Part shown: piece after piece, positions 26,920 to 36,979 of the stretch
How positions within the stretch are numbered: position 1 is the stretch's first letter
How the letters are laid out: the number at the start of each line of letters is the position of its first letter
NCBI RefSeq assembly: GCF_009913435.1
Contig: NZ_CP047895.1
Span: 2,488,501-2,552,500 of the forward strand
Origin: Sphingomonas changnyeongensis
Lineage (GTDB): Bacteria > Pseudomonadota > Alphaproteobacteria > Sphingomonadales > Sphingomonadaceae
Direction of reading: 5' to 3'
Length of the DNA: 64,000 bases
Notes under the pieces: model-generated
What the model saw: the letters and a program-made list of their open reading frames with translations, nothing else
The model's database searches: none
What the model was told of the DNA's origin: nothing
Program-made: the position numbers and the translations under genes

Positions 26920-27855
26920 TCAGGACGCGGGGCGCGGCAGGCCGCAGGCGGCGATCACGCCTTTGACCAGTTCAGGCTTGGCGGTATCCTGAACCTTACT
27001 GCTGTCAAGGATCACCTTTATCGCGGCCAGACATTCATGCACCGCACGGGTCGGCGCGCTTTCGCGCAGACCCTGGGTCATGTTCTGCGCGGCAACGCCG
27101 GTTGAAAAGGTGTTGCCCAGCCGCAGCGACGCGCCATCGACATTGCCGCTCGAATCGCCGTTGAACGTGCCATAGACCGACAGGGCATCGGTCTTTGCAT
27201 CGCCCGTCTGCTCACTGCGCTGGGCAAGCAGCGTGCGCAGCCGCCCGCGCGCCTCCTCGACCTGGCGGGCGGTCGTGGCATTTTCGCCTTCCAGCCTGGT
27301 GATTTCGGCCCCGAGCGCCTGGGCATCGAGCTTCGTCACGCGGTCGACCCGCGCCTGCAGCTGCACGCGCTCGGCGTCTTCGGTGGCTGACAATGGCGCG
27401 GTAGCGGCTGCGGCGGTCAGCGCGGCCAGCCGCGCCTGATCGGTCGCCAGCAGCTTTATCTCGGCCACGCTTGCCGCCAATGCGGCCTTCCGCCGTGCCC
27501 GCTCGTCGATCGCGCGCACGCCCTCCTCGATCGCGCGGGTTTCAGCAGCGATGCGCTGATCATCGACCTGGCGCAGCCCGCTGATCTCGCTTTTGCCGTT
27601 GATCGGCAGCACATTGTAGCTGACGCCTGAACATTGCTGCCCTGCCGGGCACTGCTTGGCGACCGCGACCGGGACATAGGCCGCATCAAGCGCCCTGAAA
27701 CCGATGGTGACATCAAGCCCCGGCGCATCGGGCGCGCCCGATTTCACCCCCAGCCCGAATTGCTTGGCCGATGAATAGACGAGCGGCGCCTGCTCCATCG
27801 CGGCACAGCCGCCAAGCAGCGCCAGCAGCGCAATCGACACTTTATTGCGTGGCAT
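26920..27855 (-). CDS. coiled-coil lipoprotein, hypothetical
   Basis: 311 residues. The signal MPRNKVSIALLALLGGC ends in a lipobox (LLGGC), so it is a lipid-anchored envelope protein. After a beta-like segment with a QCPAGQQCSG cysteine pair, residues about 100-240 are strongly helical and charged (coiled coil, many EAR/EEARGRLRTLL). I do not recognise the family. The start at 27855 fits the signal. It overlaps the preceding lipoprotein gene by 14 bases, so they are probably an operon. Confidence 0.7.
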   Translation of the reverse strand: MPRNKVSIALLALLGGCAAMEQAPLVYSSAKQFGLGVKSGAPDAPGLDVTIGFRALDAAYVPVAVAKQCPAGQQCSGVSYNVLPINGKSEISGLRQVDDQRIAAETRAIEEGVRAIDERARRKAALAASVAEIKLLATDQARLAALTAAAATAPLSATEDAERVQLQARVDRVTKLDAQALGAEITRLEGENATTARQVEEARGRLRTLLAQRSEQTGDAKTDALSVYGTFNGDSSGNVDGASLRLGNTFSTGVAAQNMTQGLRESAPTRAVHECLAAIKVILDSSKVQDTAKPELVKGVIAACGLPRPAS

Positions 27856-28219
27856 CCCCTTGTTCCCCCAATGTTTTTTCGTCAGTTGCAACACAGATGT
27901 CGGGCCGCCCGGCGATCAGTTCGCGCCATTGGCGCGCCTCGGCCGGATCGGCCGGCAGCCGGAAAATCACCACGCGGCAGTCATCGACGCCGCGTCCCCT
28001 GACCGCATGTTCGCGCGCCCAGCCAAGCACCAGCCCGCCGCTGGCCCAGCCCAGGCCCAGCACCTCGGTGCGCGACACGATGAGGCCCGGTGCCGCCGGA
28101 TCCGCGACCGGCCCCAGATGCGCATGGCGGCGCACGCCCGATCCATCCTCGATCCGCACAAATGTGCAGCCACCGGCCAGCGCCGCCGTCAGGATCAGAA
28201 GGCCGAGTCGCCACTGCAA
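27842..28219 (-). CDS. small lipoprotein, hypothetical
   Basis: 125 residues from a TTG start at 28219, which has GGGGGA upstream and directly begins a lipoprotein signal (MQWRLGLLILTAALAGGC); the longer frame to 28366 would bury that signal. The mature part contains SRTEVLGLGWASGGLVLGW and one further cysteine in DDCRVVIF and another in PDICVATDE. Function unknown. It is first of a two-lipoprotein unit overlapping the coiled-coil lipoprotein gene, divergent from tyrS. Confidence 0.6.
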   Translation of the reverse strand: MQWRLGLLILTAALAGGCTFVRIEDGSGVRRHAHLGPVADPAAPGLIVSRTEVLGLGWASGGLVLGWAREHAVRGRGVDDCRVVIFRLPADPAEARQWRELIAGRPDICVATDEKTLGEQGDATQ

Positions 28220-28397
28220 TGCTGCTGTCCCCCGCCGCCGATCTTGGCAGCTTGCTGCACCATTGCAAACATCAACTGACGACCCGCCGGGGCAATGCTG
28301 ACGCGGCGGCCGGTTCGTCTCAGCGCCGCCATGCCCGGACACATCGCCGCCCGCCCCCCATGACACCCGCGCCCGGCTTCGCTATGCGGCGGGGACC

Positions 28398-29638
28398 ATG
28401 ACCGAATATGCGTCCGATCTCCTCCGCCTGCTCGCCGCGCGCGGCTATATCCACCAGCTGACCGATGCCGCGGGCCTCGATGCGCTTGCGGCAAAGGGGT
28501 CGTGCCCGGCTATATCGGCTTTGATCCGACCGCGCCTTCGCTGCATGTCGGCAGCCTGGTGCAGATCATGCTGCTGCGCCGCCTGCAGCAGACCGGGCAC
28601 AAGCCGATCGTCCTGATGGGCGGCGGCACCGGCAAGATCGGCGATCCAAGCTTCAAGGACGAAGCGCGCAAGCTGATGACCGACGAGGTCATCGCCGCCA
28701 ATGTGGCCAGCATCAAGCGGGTGTTCGAACGTTTCCTGACCTTTGCCCCCGAGGGCGAGGCGGGCGGGCCGACCGATGCGATCATGCTCGACAATGCCCA
28801 GTGGCTCGACGCGCTCGAATACATCCCCTTCCTGCGCGAGATCGGCCAGCATTTCTCGGTCAACCGGATGCTGAGTTTCGATTCGGTGCGGCTGCGGCTG
28901 GAACGCGAACAGTCGCTGTCGTTCCTCGAGTTCAACTACATGATCCTCCAGGCCTATGATTTCCTGGAGCTTTCGCGCCGCGCCGGGTGCCGCCTGCAGA
29001 TGGGCGGATCGGACCAGTGGGGCAACATCGTCAACGGGATCGAGCTGGCGCGGCGGATCGACGGCACCGAAGTCTATGGGCTGACGACGCCGCTGATCAC
29101 CACCGCCGATGGTGGCAAGATGGGCAAGACCATGTCGGGGGCCGTCTGGCTGAACGAGGATGCGCTGCCTGCCTATGATTACTGGCAGTTCTGGCGCAAC
29201 ACCGACGACCGCGATGTCGGCCGCTTCCTGCGGCTGTTCACCGACCTGCCGCTCGACGAGATCGCCCGGCTGGAGGCGCTGGAGGGCGCGGAGATCAATG
29301 AGGCGAAGAAGATCCTCGCCAATGAAGCGACCGCCATGTGCCGCGGCCGTGCCGCCGCTGAGGCGGCGGCGGACACCGCAAAGCGGACGTTCGAGGACAA
29401 TGCCGCCGGCGATGCCCTGCCCAGCCACGCGGTTCCCGGCGGGACGATCGGCATTGTCGACGCGCTGGTCGCGCTCGGCCTGTGCGCGTCGAAGGGCGAG
29501 GCGCGGCGGCTGATCAAGGGCGGCGGCGCGCGCATCGACGGCGCGAAGGTCGAGGATGAGGCGCTGGTCGTGACCCTTGGCGATCAGCCGGTGCGGGTGT
29601 CGGCAGGCCGCAAGCATCACGGGCTGCTGACGCGCTGA
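28398..29638 (+). CDS. tyrS: tyrosyl-tRNA synthetase (frameshifted)
   Basis: Class I aminoacyl-tRNA synthetase charging tRNA-Tyr; 413 residues when repaired. The HIGH-like motif reads PSLHVGS, the KMSKS-like motif GGKMGKT, and an S4 domain lies at the C-terminus ([18 protein letters not shown]). The N-terminus [20 protein letters not shown] is in a different frame from [15 protein letters not shown]; one added G in the run 28496-28499 joins LAAKG to VVPGYIGFD. An essential gene, so the break is almost certainly a sequence error. It is divergent from the small lipoprotein gene. Confidence 0.95.
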
Positions 29639-29781
29639 CCGGCGCCGCAGCCCCCTTCCCTTGACGTGAACGACAGGCCGGGCAAGGTCATCGCCGCAGA
29701 TGGCCGGCCCGGCGATTTGCAGGTGCAACGAGAACAGGCCCAGCGTCAGGCTGGCCCGCCAGGAACAGGGATGCCCCGCCA

Positions 29782-30765
29782 ATGACCGACACCGCCCCGC
29801 CCGCTGCCGACAGCGCACCGTTCGTGCGCCCCGATGTGGCGGCGTTCCTGCAGTTTCTGAACGCCATCCCCGGCCCGCGCATGCACGAACAGGATCCGCC
29901 GACCGCGCGCGCCGCCTTCCTGATGATGAAGGATGTCGCCGATCTGCCGGCGGGCGATCTGGCCGTGCGCCGTGACCTGGTGATGCCCGGCCCAGCCGGC
30001 GATATCCGGCTGAGGCTGTACGATGCCCGCGCCGAACGCGCGCCCGGCCCGGTGATGGTGTTCTTCCATGGCGGCGGCTTTGTGATCGGCGATCTCGACA
30101 GCCATGACGGCTTTTGTGCGGAAGCGGCGCGCGCGCTCGACCTGCCGGTGGTCGCGGTCGATTACCGGCTGGCCCCGGAACATCCGTTTCCGGCCGCCCC
30201 CATCGATTGCGAAGCGGCGGCGCGCTGGATCGCGGCCAGCCCGGATCTGCTCGGCCGCGAAGCGACCGGGCTGGTGCTGGCGGGCGACAGCGCCGGCGGT
30301 AATCTGACGATCGTGACCGCGCTCGCGCTGCGCGACCAGCCGGCGGCGGTGCCGGTGATTGCCATGTGGCCGATCTATCCGGTGGTCGATGACGGCGCGG
30401 CCTATCCGTCGTTCCGCGCCTTTGCCGACGGGTTCCTGCTGACCGGAGACAGCATGCGCTGGTTTTCCGACCATTACCGGGCGGCGGCGGGCGATGCGCG
30501 CAACACGCCGATCCTGGCCGATCCGGCGGGGCTGCCGCCCTGCCTGATCATCACCGCCGGGCTCGATCCGCTGCGCGACCAGGGCCGCGCCTATGCCGGG
30601 CGGCTGATCGCGGCGGGGGTGCCGACCAGCTACCGCGAGGCGCGCGGCAACATTCACGGCTTCATCACGCTGCGCAGGGCGATCCCCTCGGCCGCCGATG
30701 ATTGTGCCGGCTGTTTCGCGGTGCTGCGCGCGATGATCGCCGAGGCGATGGGCAAGGCCGCATGA
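29782..30765 (+). CDS. alpha/beta hydrolase, HSL-type esterase
   Basis: 327 residues of the hormone-sensitive-lipase (bacterial esterase family IV) type. The oxyanion-hole motif HGGGF is at 96-100, the nucleophile Ser170 in GDSAGG, and Asp in TAGLDPLRD and His in GNIHGF complete the triad. There is no signal peptide, so it is cytosolic. The natural substrate is unknown; small acyl esters are typical. It overlaps the nudix gene by 4 bp (ATGA). Start at 29782 from the ATG of MTDTAPP. Confidence 0.92.
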   Translation: MTDTAPPAADSAPFVRPDVAAFLQFLNAIPGPRMHEQDPPTARAAFLMMKDVADLPAGDLAVRRDLVMPGPAGDIRLRLYDARAERAPGPVMVFFHGGGFVIGDLDSHDGFCAEAARALDLPVVAVDYRLAPEHPFPAAPIDCEAAARWIAASPDLLGREATGLVLAGDSAGGNLTIVTALALRDQPAAVPVIAMWPIYPVVDDGAAYPSFRAFADGFLLTGDSMRWFSDHYRAAAGDARNTPILADPAGLPPCLIITAGLDPLRDQGRAYAGRLIAAGVPTSYREARGNIHGFITLRRAIPSAADDCAGCFAVLRAMIAEAMGKAA

Positions 30766-31229
30766 CCGACCTGCCCTACCGTCCCTGTGTCGGCGTGATG
30801 CTGGTCAATGCCGACAATCTCGTCTTTGTCGGCCAGCGCATCGATACGACGCTCGATGCGTGGCAGATGCCGCAGGGCGGCATCGATCCCGGCGAGGATC
30901 CGGCGGCCGCGGCACTGCGCGAACTGGGCGAGGAAACCGGCGTCGCCGCCGATCTGGTGCGCATCGAGGCACAGTCGCGCGCGCCGCTCGATTATGATCT
31001 GCCGCCCGATCTGCAGGCGCGGGTGTGGGGCGGCCGCTATCGCGGGCAGCGCCAGACCTGGTTCCTCGCCCGCTTTCTGGGCGCGGACGCCGATATCGAC
31101 ATCGCCACCCCGCACCCGGAGTTCAGCGCCTGGCAATGGGTGGCGCCGGCGCGGCTGCCCGAACTGATCGTGCCGTTCAAGCGCGCGCTCTATGAAGCAG
31201 TGCTGGCGGAGTTCGCGCCGCTGCTGTGA
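30762..31229 (+). CDS. rppH: RNA pyrophosphohydrolase (nudix)
   Basis: 155-residue nudix hydrolase of the RppH/NudH type that removes pyrophosphate from 5' triphosphate RNA (starting decay) and cleaves diadenosine polyphosphates. The nudix box [23 protein letters not shown] is at 39-61, and [20 protein letters not shown] and YDLPPDLQ...[14 protein letters not shown] match the family. It is coupled to the esterase by an ATGA overlap. Composite repeat copy 2 begins within a few bases after its stop. Confidence 0.92.
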   Translation: MTDLPYRPCVGVMLVNADNLVFVGQRIDTTLDAWQMPQGGIDPGEDPAAAALRELGEETGVAADLVRIEAQSRAPLDYDLPPDLQARVWGGRYRGQRQTWFLARFLGADADIDIATPHPEFSAWQWVAPARLPELIVPFKRALYEAVLAEFAPLL

Positions 31230-31230
31230 A

Positions 31231-31475
31231 GGGGTTTGCGGCGCGGGGAGTGTTTGTTGCGCGCCTCTCGGCGCGGGGGCGGTGTGTTTGTGCTGCGCCT
31301 TACGGCGCAGGGCGGCACCGGCCCGCTCCCCCACCCGGCCTCCCATATGATACTGCCGTTGGGAGGCCGGGTGGGGGAGCGGGCCGGTGCCGGTCTTCCC
31401 AATTCACAAACCCCCGGTGCCGTTCTTCCTAGACGAACACACCCGGTGCCGGTCTTCCCAATCGACACCCCCGGC
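31231..31475. repeat. composite palindromic intergenic element, copy 2
   Basis: Perfect inverted repeat with arms 31315-31345 and 31360-31390 (31 bp, extendable to 33) and loop TATGATACTGCCGT (type A reversed relative to copy 1). To the left are two hairpin units (TGCGCC/GGCGCA, then CTGCGCC/GGCGCAG). To the right are three direct units beginning GGTGCCG(T/G)TCTTCC. It occupies nearly the whole 295-base gap between rppH and the M20 hydrolase gene; nothing else is seen there. Confidence 0.95.
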
Positions 31476-31524
31476 AACACCGCCCTGTGTTGGCGCGGCG
31501 CATTTCCCCGGCTAGACAGCGGGC

Positions 31525-32730
31525 ATGGCATTATCGAACAGCGAACGGGCCGCGTGCGAGGCCGCCGCGGCGGCGCCGCTTCTCGACCAGACCCTCGCCT
31601 GGGCGGCGATCAACAGCGGATCGCGCAACCTTGCCGGGCTGAAGACGATGGCCGCCATGCTGGCCGATGCCTTTGCCGCGCTGCCCGGCACGGTCGAGCT
31701 GGTGCCGCCTGATCCGGTCGAGGCGGTGGGCGCGGACGGCAGCATCGCGGGCATCGCGCACGGCGATCATCTGCTCGTCACCGTCCGGCCCGATGCGCCG
31801 GTGCAATTGCTGTTCACCGGCCATTACGACACGGTGTTCCCGGTCGATCATCCGTTCCAGACCGTCACGTTTCTGGACGATGGCCGGGTGAATGGTCCGG
31901 GGGTTGCCGACATGAAGGGCGGGATCGCGCTGATGCTCGCCGCCCTGACCGCGGTCGAGGCGTCGCCGCTTGCGCCCCGGTTCGGCTATCAGGTGCTGAT
32001 CGACAGCGACGAGGAGGTTGGCTCCCCCTCCTCCGCCGCGCTGATCGCGCGCGTCGCGGCGGGCAAGGCTGCGGCCTTCACCTATGAACCCGCTCTGCCC
32101 GACGGGACGCTGGCGGGCGCGCGCGGCGGCAGCGGCAATTTCTCGTTCATCATCAGCGGGCGCAGCGCCCATGCCGGGCGCAACCCGGAAGACGGGCTGA
32201 ACGCCGTGCTCGCCGCCGCCGATCTGGCGCTGCGGCTTGAGGCGGCGGCGGGCGACGGCCTGTCGGTCAACCCGGCGCGGATCGAAGGCGGCGGGCCGAA
32301 CAATGTCGTGCCCGATCACGCCGTGCTGCGCGTCAATCTGCGCCCGCGCACCCCGGCCGATCAGGCGCGCGCGCAGACTGCCATCGATGCCGCCGTCGCC
32401 GCCGTCGCCGCCGCGCGCGGGGTCGGCATCCATGTCCATGGCGGGTTCGGCCGCCCGCCCAAGCCGATGGACCCGGCGGCCGAGCGGCTGTTCATGCTGG
32501 TCAGGGACTGCGGTGCCGATCTGGGGCTCACCATCGGCTGGCGCGCGACCGGCGGGGTGTGCGACGGCAACAACATCGCGGCCACCGGCGTCCCCGTCAT
32601 CGACACAATGGGAGTGCGCGGCGGCGCCATTCACAGTGCGGAGGAATATTTGATCCCGGAATCGCTGCCCGAACGGGCGATGCTGTCAACGCTCGCCGTG
32701 ATGCGGCTGATCGAGCGGGGCCGCGCATGA
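31525..32730 (+). CDS. M20 family metallohydrolase of the arginine succinyltransferase cluster
   Basis: 401-residue M20/ArgE-type zinc hydrolase. Metal-site stretches are TGHYDTVF, VADMKGG and SDEEVGS, with HSAEE at the C-terminal lobe. M20 enzymes remove acyl groups from amino acids or cleave dipeptides. It overlaps astA by 4 bp (ATGA), forming M20-astA-astB. The usual desuccinylase AstE is an M14 enzyme and is absent here, so this one may act on N-succinyl or related intermediates (inferred). Confidence 0.88.
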   Translation: MALSNSERAACEAAAAAPLLDQTLAWAAINSGSRNLAGLKTMAAMLADAFAALPGTVELVPPDPVEAVGADGSIAGIAHGDHLLVTVRPDAPVQLLFTGHYDTVFPVDHPFQTVTFLDDGRVNGPGVADMKGGIALMLAALTAVEASPLAPRFGYQVLIDSDEEVGSPSSAALIARVAAGKAAAFTYEPALPDGTLAGARGGSGNFSFIISGRSAHAGRNPEDGLNAVLAAADLALRLEAAAGDGLSVNPARIEGGGPNNVVPDHAVLRVNLRPRTPADQARAQTAIDAAVAAVAAARGVGIHVHGGFGRPPKPMDPAAERLFMLVRDCGADLGLTIGWRATGGVCDGNNIAATGVPVIDTMGVRGGAIHSAEEYLIPESLPERAMLSTLAVMRLIERGRA

Positions 32731-33749
32731 CCTATGTGCTGCGCCCCGCCGCCGCCGGCGATCTGGCCGCGCTCTATGAAATGGCCAAGCTGACCGGCGG
32801 GGGGTTCACCAACCTGCCGCCCAACCGCGACACGCTGACCGCCAAGCTCGAACGCTCGGCGGCCGCACTTGCGCGGACCGAGGACCGGCATGTCGACGAT
32901 CTGTTCGTCATGGTGCTTGAAAACACCGCCACCGGTCAGGTGCGCGGCACCTGTCAGATCTTCACGATGGTCGGCCAGCACTGGCCCTTCTATTCCTACC
33001 GGCTTGGCACGCTCACCCAGGTGTCGAAAGAGCTGAACCGCACCTTCCGCGCCGACATGCTGACCCTGTCGACCGATCTGGAAGGCGCAAGCGAGGTCGG
33101 CGGGCTGTTCCTCCACCCCGGCGAGCGCGCGGGCGGGCTGGGGCTGCTGCTCGCGCGCAGCCGCTATCTGTTCATCCGCCAGCATCGCGCCCGGTTTTCG
33201 GACCGCACGCTCGCCGAGCTGCGCGGCGTGATCGACGAGGCCGGCGGCTCGCCCTTCTGGGACGGGCTGGCGGGCAAATTCTTCGGCATGAGCTTTCAGG
33301 AGGCCGATGAGTTCAATGCCGTCCATGGCAACCAGTTCATCGCCGATCTGATGCCCAAGACGCCGATCTACACGGCCATGCTGCCCGAAGCGGCGCGGCA
33401 GGTGATCGGCGTGCCGCACCCGACCGGGCGGGCGGCTATGCGGATGCTGGAGCATGAAGGCTTCACCCATGACAGCTATGTCGACATTTTCGACGGCGGG
33501 CCGACGATGGTCGCGCAGACCGACCGGATCCGTTCGGTGCAGGATGCGGTCGATTCGCGGATCGCGCGCATCGGCCCGGTGGGAGGCGGCGAGGTCCGGC
33601 TGGCAGCGGCCGGGCGGCTGATCGATTTCCGCGCCGCCTATGCGCGGATCGAGACGCTGAGCGGCGGGGAAATCGCCATCGATGCCGAGGCCGCGGCGAT
33701 GCTCAAGGTCGGCCTGGGCGACACCATCTGCCATGTGGGGCGGCAATGA
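32727..33749 (+). CDS. astA: arginine N-succinyltransferase
   Basis: 340-residue first enzyme of the AST pathway: transfers succinyl from succinyl-CoA to the arginine alpha-amino group, starting ammonia-releasing arginine catabolism. Recognised from YRLGTLTQVSKELNRTFRADMLTLSTDLEGASEVGGLFLHPGERAGGLGLLLARSRYLFI and DEFNAVHGNQFIADLMPKTPIYT. The start at 32727 is fixed by its ATGA overlap with the M20 gene, and its own stop overlaps astB the same way. Confidence 0.95.
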   Translation: MTYVLRPAAAGDLAALYEMAKLTGGGFTNLPPNRDTLTAKLERSAAALARTEDRHVDDLFVMVLENTATGQVRGTCQIFTMVGQHWPFYSYRLGTLTQVSKELNRTFRADMLTLSTDLEGASEVGGLFLHPGERAGGLGLLLARSRYLFIRQHRARFSDRTLAELRGVIDEAGGSPFWDGLAGKFFGMSFQEADEFNAVHGNQFIADLMPKTPIYTAMLPEAARQVIGVPHPTGRAAMRMLEHEGFTHDSYVDIFDGGPTMVAQTDRIRSVQDAVDSRIARIGPVGGGEVRLAAAGRLIDFRAAYARIETLSGGEIAIDAEAAAMLKVGLGDTICHVGRQ

Positions 33750-34993
33750 GCCTGAGGGAAATCAACTTTGACGGGCTGATCGGCCCCAGCCATAATTATG
33801 CCGGGCTGAGCCTTGGCAACCTCGCCTCGGCGCGCAATGCCGGGCAGGCCAGCCATCCGCGCGCCGCCGCGCTGCAGGGGCTGGCCAAGATGCGCCACAA
33901 TCTGCGCCTCGGCCTGCCTCAGGGGCTGCTGCTGCCGCATCCCCGCCCCGACCGCGACTGGCTGGCAACGCTCGGCGCGTCGATGGCGAGCGCTGCCCCG
34001 GTGCCGGCCTGGGCGCTGTCGGCCTCGGCGATGTGGACCGCCAATGCGGCGACCGTCTCGCCCGCCCCCGACACCGGCGATGGCCGCTGCCATCTGAGCG
34101 TCGCCAATCTGCTGACGATGCCGCACCGCAGCCATGAATGGCCGCACACGCTCGCCCAGCTGCGCATCGCCTTTGCCGATCCCGCCTTTTGCGTGCACGG
34201 CCCGGTGCCGGCCCCGTTCGGTGACGAGGGTGCGGCCAATCACATGCGGCTTGCGCCCGGCCATGACGCGCCGGGGGTCGAGGTGTTCGTCTATGGCCGC
34301 TCGGGCGGGCCGTTTCCGGCGCGCCAGCACCGCATCGCCTGCGAGGCGGTGGCCGCGCATCACCGGCTCGATCCGGCGCGCACGCTGATCGTCGAACAGT
34401 CCGAAACCGCGATCGCCGCCGGCGCGTTCCACAATGACGTGGTCGCGGTGGCCGACGGGCTGACGCTGTTCGCGCATGAACTGGCCTTTGCCGACCGCGA
34501 TGGCTTCTACGCCGATCTGCGCCGGCTGCTGCCCGATGTGCGCATCGTTGAGGTGCCGGCGGCCGAGGTCAGCCTTGCCGATGCCATCTCCTCCTATCTG
34601 TTCAACGCCCAGCTGGTGACCCTGCCGGACGGCGGCCAGGCGCTCATTCTGCCAACCGAGGCACGCGACACGCCGGCGGTCGCCGCCTATCTGGCGCGGC
34701 TGACGGCGGGCAACGGCCCGATCCGCCAGGCGCTGTTCGTCGATGTCCGCCAGTCCATGGCCAATGGCGGCGGCCCGGCCTGTCTGCGCCTGCGCATCGT
34801 CGCCGATCCGGCGCGGGTCGATCCGCGTTTCATGCTGGATGACAGCAGGATCGACCGGCTGGCGGCGGTCGTCAGCGCGCACTGGCCGGAAACCATCGCG
34901 CCCGACGCCATCGGCGATCCGGCGCTGCACGCGCGGATCGAGGCGGCGCGGGCGGCGCTGCTTGCCGAACTCGATTTGGCGGGTGCGCTGTAG
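33746..34993 (+). CDS. astB: N-succinylarginine dihydrolase
   Basis: 415-residue amidinotransferase-fold enzyme converting N2-succinylarginine to N2-succinylornithine, CO2 and two ammonia. Motifs: REINFDGLIGPSHNYAGLSLGN at the start, FHNDVVAVAD around the catalytic His, and the C-terminal ANGGGPACLRLRIV with the nucleophilic Cys. It is the last gene of the M20-astA-astB unit; astC, astD and astE are not in this window. ATGA overlap with astA. Confidence 0.96.
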   Translation: MSLREINFDGLIGPSHNYAGLSLGNLASARNAGQASHPRAAALQGLAKMRHNLRLGLPQGLLLPHPRPDRDWLATLGASMASAAPVPAWALSASAMWTANAATVSPAPDTGDGRCHLSVANLLTMPHRSHEWPHTLAQLRIAFADPAFCVHGPVPAPFGDEGAANHMRLAPGHDAPGVEVFVYGRSGGPFPARQHRIACEAVAAHHRLDPARTLIVEQSETAIAAGAFHNDVVAVADGLTLFAHELAFADRDGFYADLRRLLPDVRIVEVPAAEVSLADAISSYLFNAQLVTLPDGGQALILPTEARDTPAVAAYLARLTAGNGPIRQALFVDVRQSMANGGGPACLRLRIVADPARVDPRFMLDDSRIDRLAAVVSAHWPETIAPDAIGDPALHARIEAARAALLAELDLAGAL

Positions 34994-35104
34994 GCGCGGC
35001 CGGACAGGCTGGAAAAGTGTCGGGTTAACTGACAGTTTACCATGACGCCCGCGCGAGAAATGGCGGATTTCCGTGGCTGGCCCGGCACTTGCTAGGAACA
35101 CGCC

Positions 35105-35326
35105 ATGGGACAGAAGATCCGCCGCCTGTTCACGATCAAGACGCGCTTTGAGGCGTTTCTGGTGATTTTCGGCCTCGCCCAGGGCGCGACCTGGCGTGGG
35201 GTGCATTATCTGGATGTCTATCCGGGTCCGGCCGGCTGGCTGCTGTTCGGGGCCTGTTCGCTGGCCGTGTTCATCGCCGGCGGGATGATCCTCGACAGCC
35301 TCGCCCTGCGCCGCGCGCTCGCCTGA
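35105..35326 (+). CDS. small two-helix membrane protein
   Basis: 73 residues. Two hydrophobic segments (about 17-32 and 43-63) separated by the short RGVHYLDVYPGPAG loop, with basic residues near the N-terminus (KIRRLFTIKTR). I do not recognise it. It stands alone between astB and the convergent FAD oxidoreductase, with a candidate leader of about 110 bases upstream. Confidence 0.7.
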   Translation: MGQKIRRLFTIKTRFEAFLVIFGLAQGATWRGVHYLDVYPGPAGWLLFGACSLAVFIAGGMILDSLALRRALA

Positions 35327-35353
35327 CCGCGCCCTACCGGCCCGACCGGCGCT

Positions 35354-36974
35354 CTACCAGCCGCGCAGCACCTCGCGCGCACAGTTATGGCCGGGCGCGC
35401 CGGTGACGCCGCCGCCCGGATGGGTGCCGGCCCCGCACATCCACAGATTGCGCAGCGGCCCGCGATAGCTGCCATGGCCGAGCACCGGCCGCGCCGCCCA
35501 GAGCTGATCAAGGCTCATCCGGCCATGGAAGATGTCGCCGCCCGCCAGCCCGAACCGCGCCTCGAGATCCGCCGGGCTGAGCGCCATCCGCGCGATCACG
35601 AGCGAGCGGAAGCCGGGGGCGAAACGCTCGACCGTGTCGATGACATGATCGGCCGCCCGCTCGCGCTCCGCCGCCCAGTCGCGCCCGCCCGGCAGGCTGG
35701 GGGCGAATTGCTGGCAGAACAGGCTCGCGACATGCGCGCCGGACGGCGCAAGGCTGTCGTCGAGCAGCGACGGGATCAGCATTTCAACGACCGGCCGCGC
35801 CGACCAGCCGGTCGCGCGCGCATCGCGATAGGCGGCGTCCATATAATCAAGGCTGGGGGCGATCACGATGCCGCTCGCCAGATGCGGGCCGGGCTCGGGC
35901 AGGCAGGCAAAGCGCGGCAGGCCGGACAGGGCGACATTCATCCGGAAGGTGCCGGAGCCGACCGCATAGCCGCGCATTGCCCGCGCGAACGCCGGCGGCA
36001 GATCCTCCGGCGCGACCAGCCGGTCGTAAAGCAGCTTTGGCCCGACATTGGAAATCACGTGCCGCGCGCGCAGCTCGCGCCCGTCGGCCAGCCGCACGCC
36101 GACCGCCCTGGCCGCGCCGTCCTTCCCGGCGTCGGTCAGCACGCGGGCGACCGGGGCATCGGTTTCGATCTCCACCCCGGCGGCGCGGCAGGCGGCGGCC
36201 ATGGCGGCGGTGATCGCGCCCATGCCGCCCAGCGCATGGCCCAGGCCCGCGCTCGCCCTCCACCTCGCCGAACACATGGTGCAGCAGCACATAGGCGCTG
36301 CCCGGGCTGTCGGGGCTGGCATAATGGCCGACGATGGAATCGAAGCCGAGCGCGGCCTTGATCGCGTCGCTCTCGAACCAGCTGTCGAGAAACTCGCGCG
36401 CCGAACGGGTGAAAATGGCGAGCAGATCGCGCTGCGTCTCGCGGTCGAGCCGCGCCATGCCCCAGCCCTGCATGACCAGCCGGATCAGGCTGTCGAGCCC
36501 GCCGCCCGCCTCGGGCGGGGTCTTGAGCGCCAGCGCACGCAGCACATCGGCCACCCGTTCGAGCGCCGCCAGATAGGCGGGATAGGCCATGGCGTCGCGC
36601 GCGGAGAAACGGGCAATGGCCGCCTGGGTGCGCGCCATGCCGCCGCCCATCACCAGATGCCGCCGGTCGTCGAGAGCCAGGAAGTTGGCGACCGGCCGCA
36701 TGACGATGCTCAGGCCATGCGCCTTCAGCGCCATGTCGGCGATGATCTGCGGCTGGAGCAGCCCGACCGTGTAGCTGGCGACCGAGTTGCGGAAACCGGG
36801 GTGGAACTCCTCGGTCACCGCCGCGCCGCCGACGATCGGGCGCGCCTCGACCACCCGCACCGACAGGCCGCCGCGCCGCAGATACCAGGCGCAGACCAGC
36901 CCGTTATGCCCGCCGCCGATGATCAGCGCATCGACAGGCGGCGTGCGGCCGGCAGAAAGGCCGCCGGCCACCAC
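35354..36974 (-). CDS. phytoene-desaturase-like NAD(P)/FAD oxidoreductase (frameshifted)
   Basis: About 540 residues when repaired; resembles the PYROXD2/CrtI-like amine-oxidase-fold group. The FAD motif DALIIGGGHNGLVCAWYLRRGGLSVRVVEAR is near the N-terminus, and the C-terminal PVLGHGSYRGPLRNLWMCGAGTHPGGGVTGAPGHNCA is typical. The frames part near 36246; restoring two G residues gives ERGAWGHALGGMGAITAAMA. The GTG start at 36974 lies 5 bases past the alaS stop. It is not beside carotenoid genes, so a pigment role is not supported. Confidence 0.85.
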
Positions 36975-36979
36975 CCGGC

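Noticed and set aside
35354..36322. Independent carotenoid desaturase gene
   Set aside because: It continues the upstream FAD oxidoreductase frame after two short G-runs; no other pigment genes are near.
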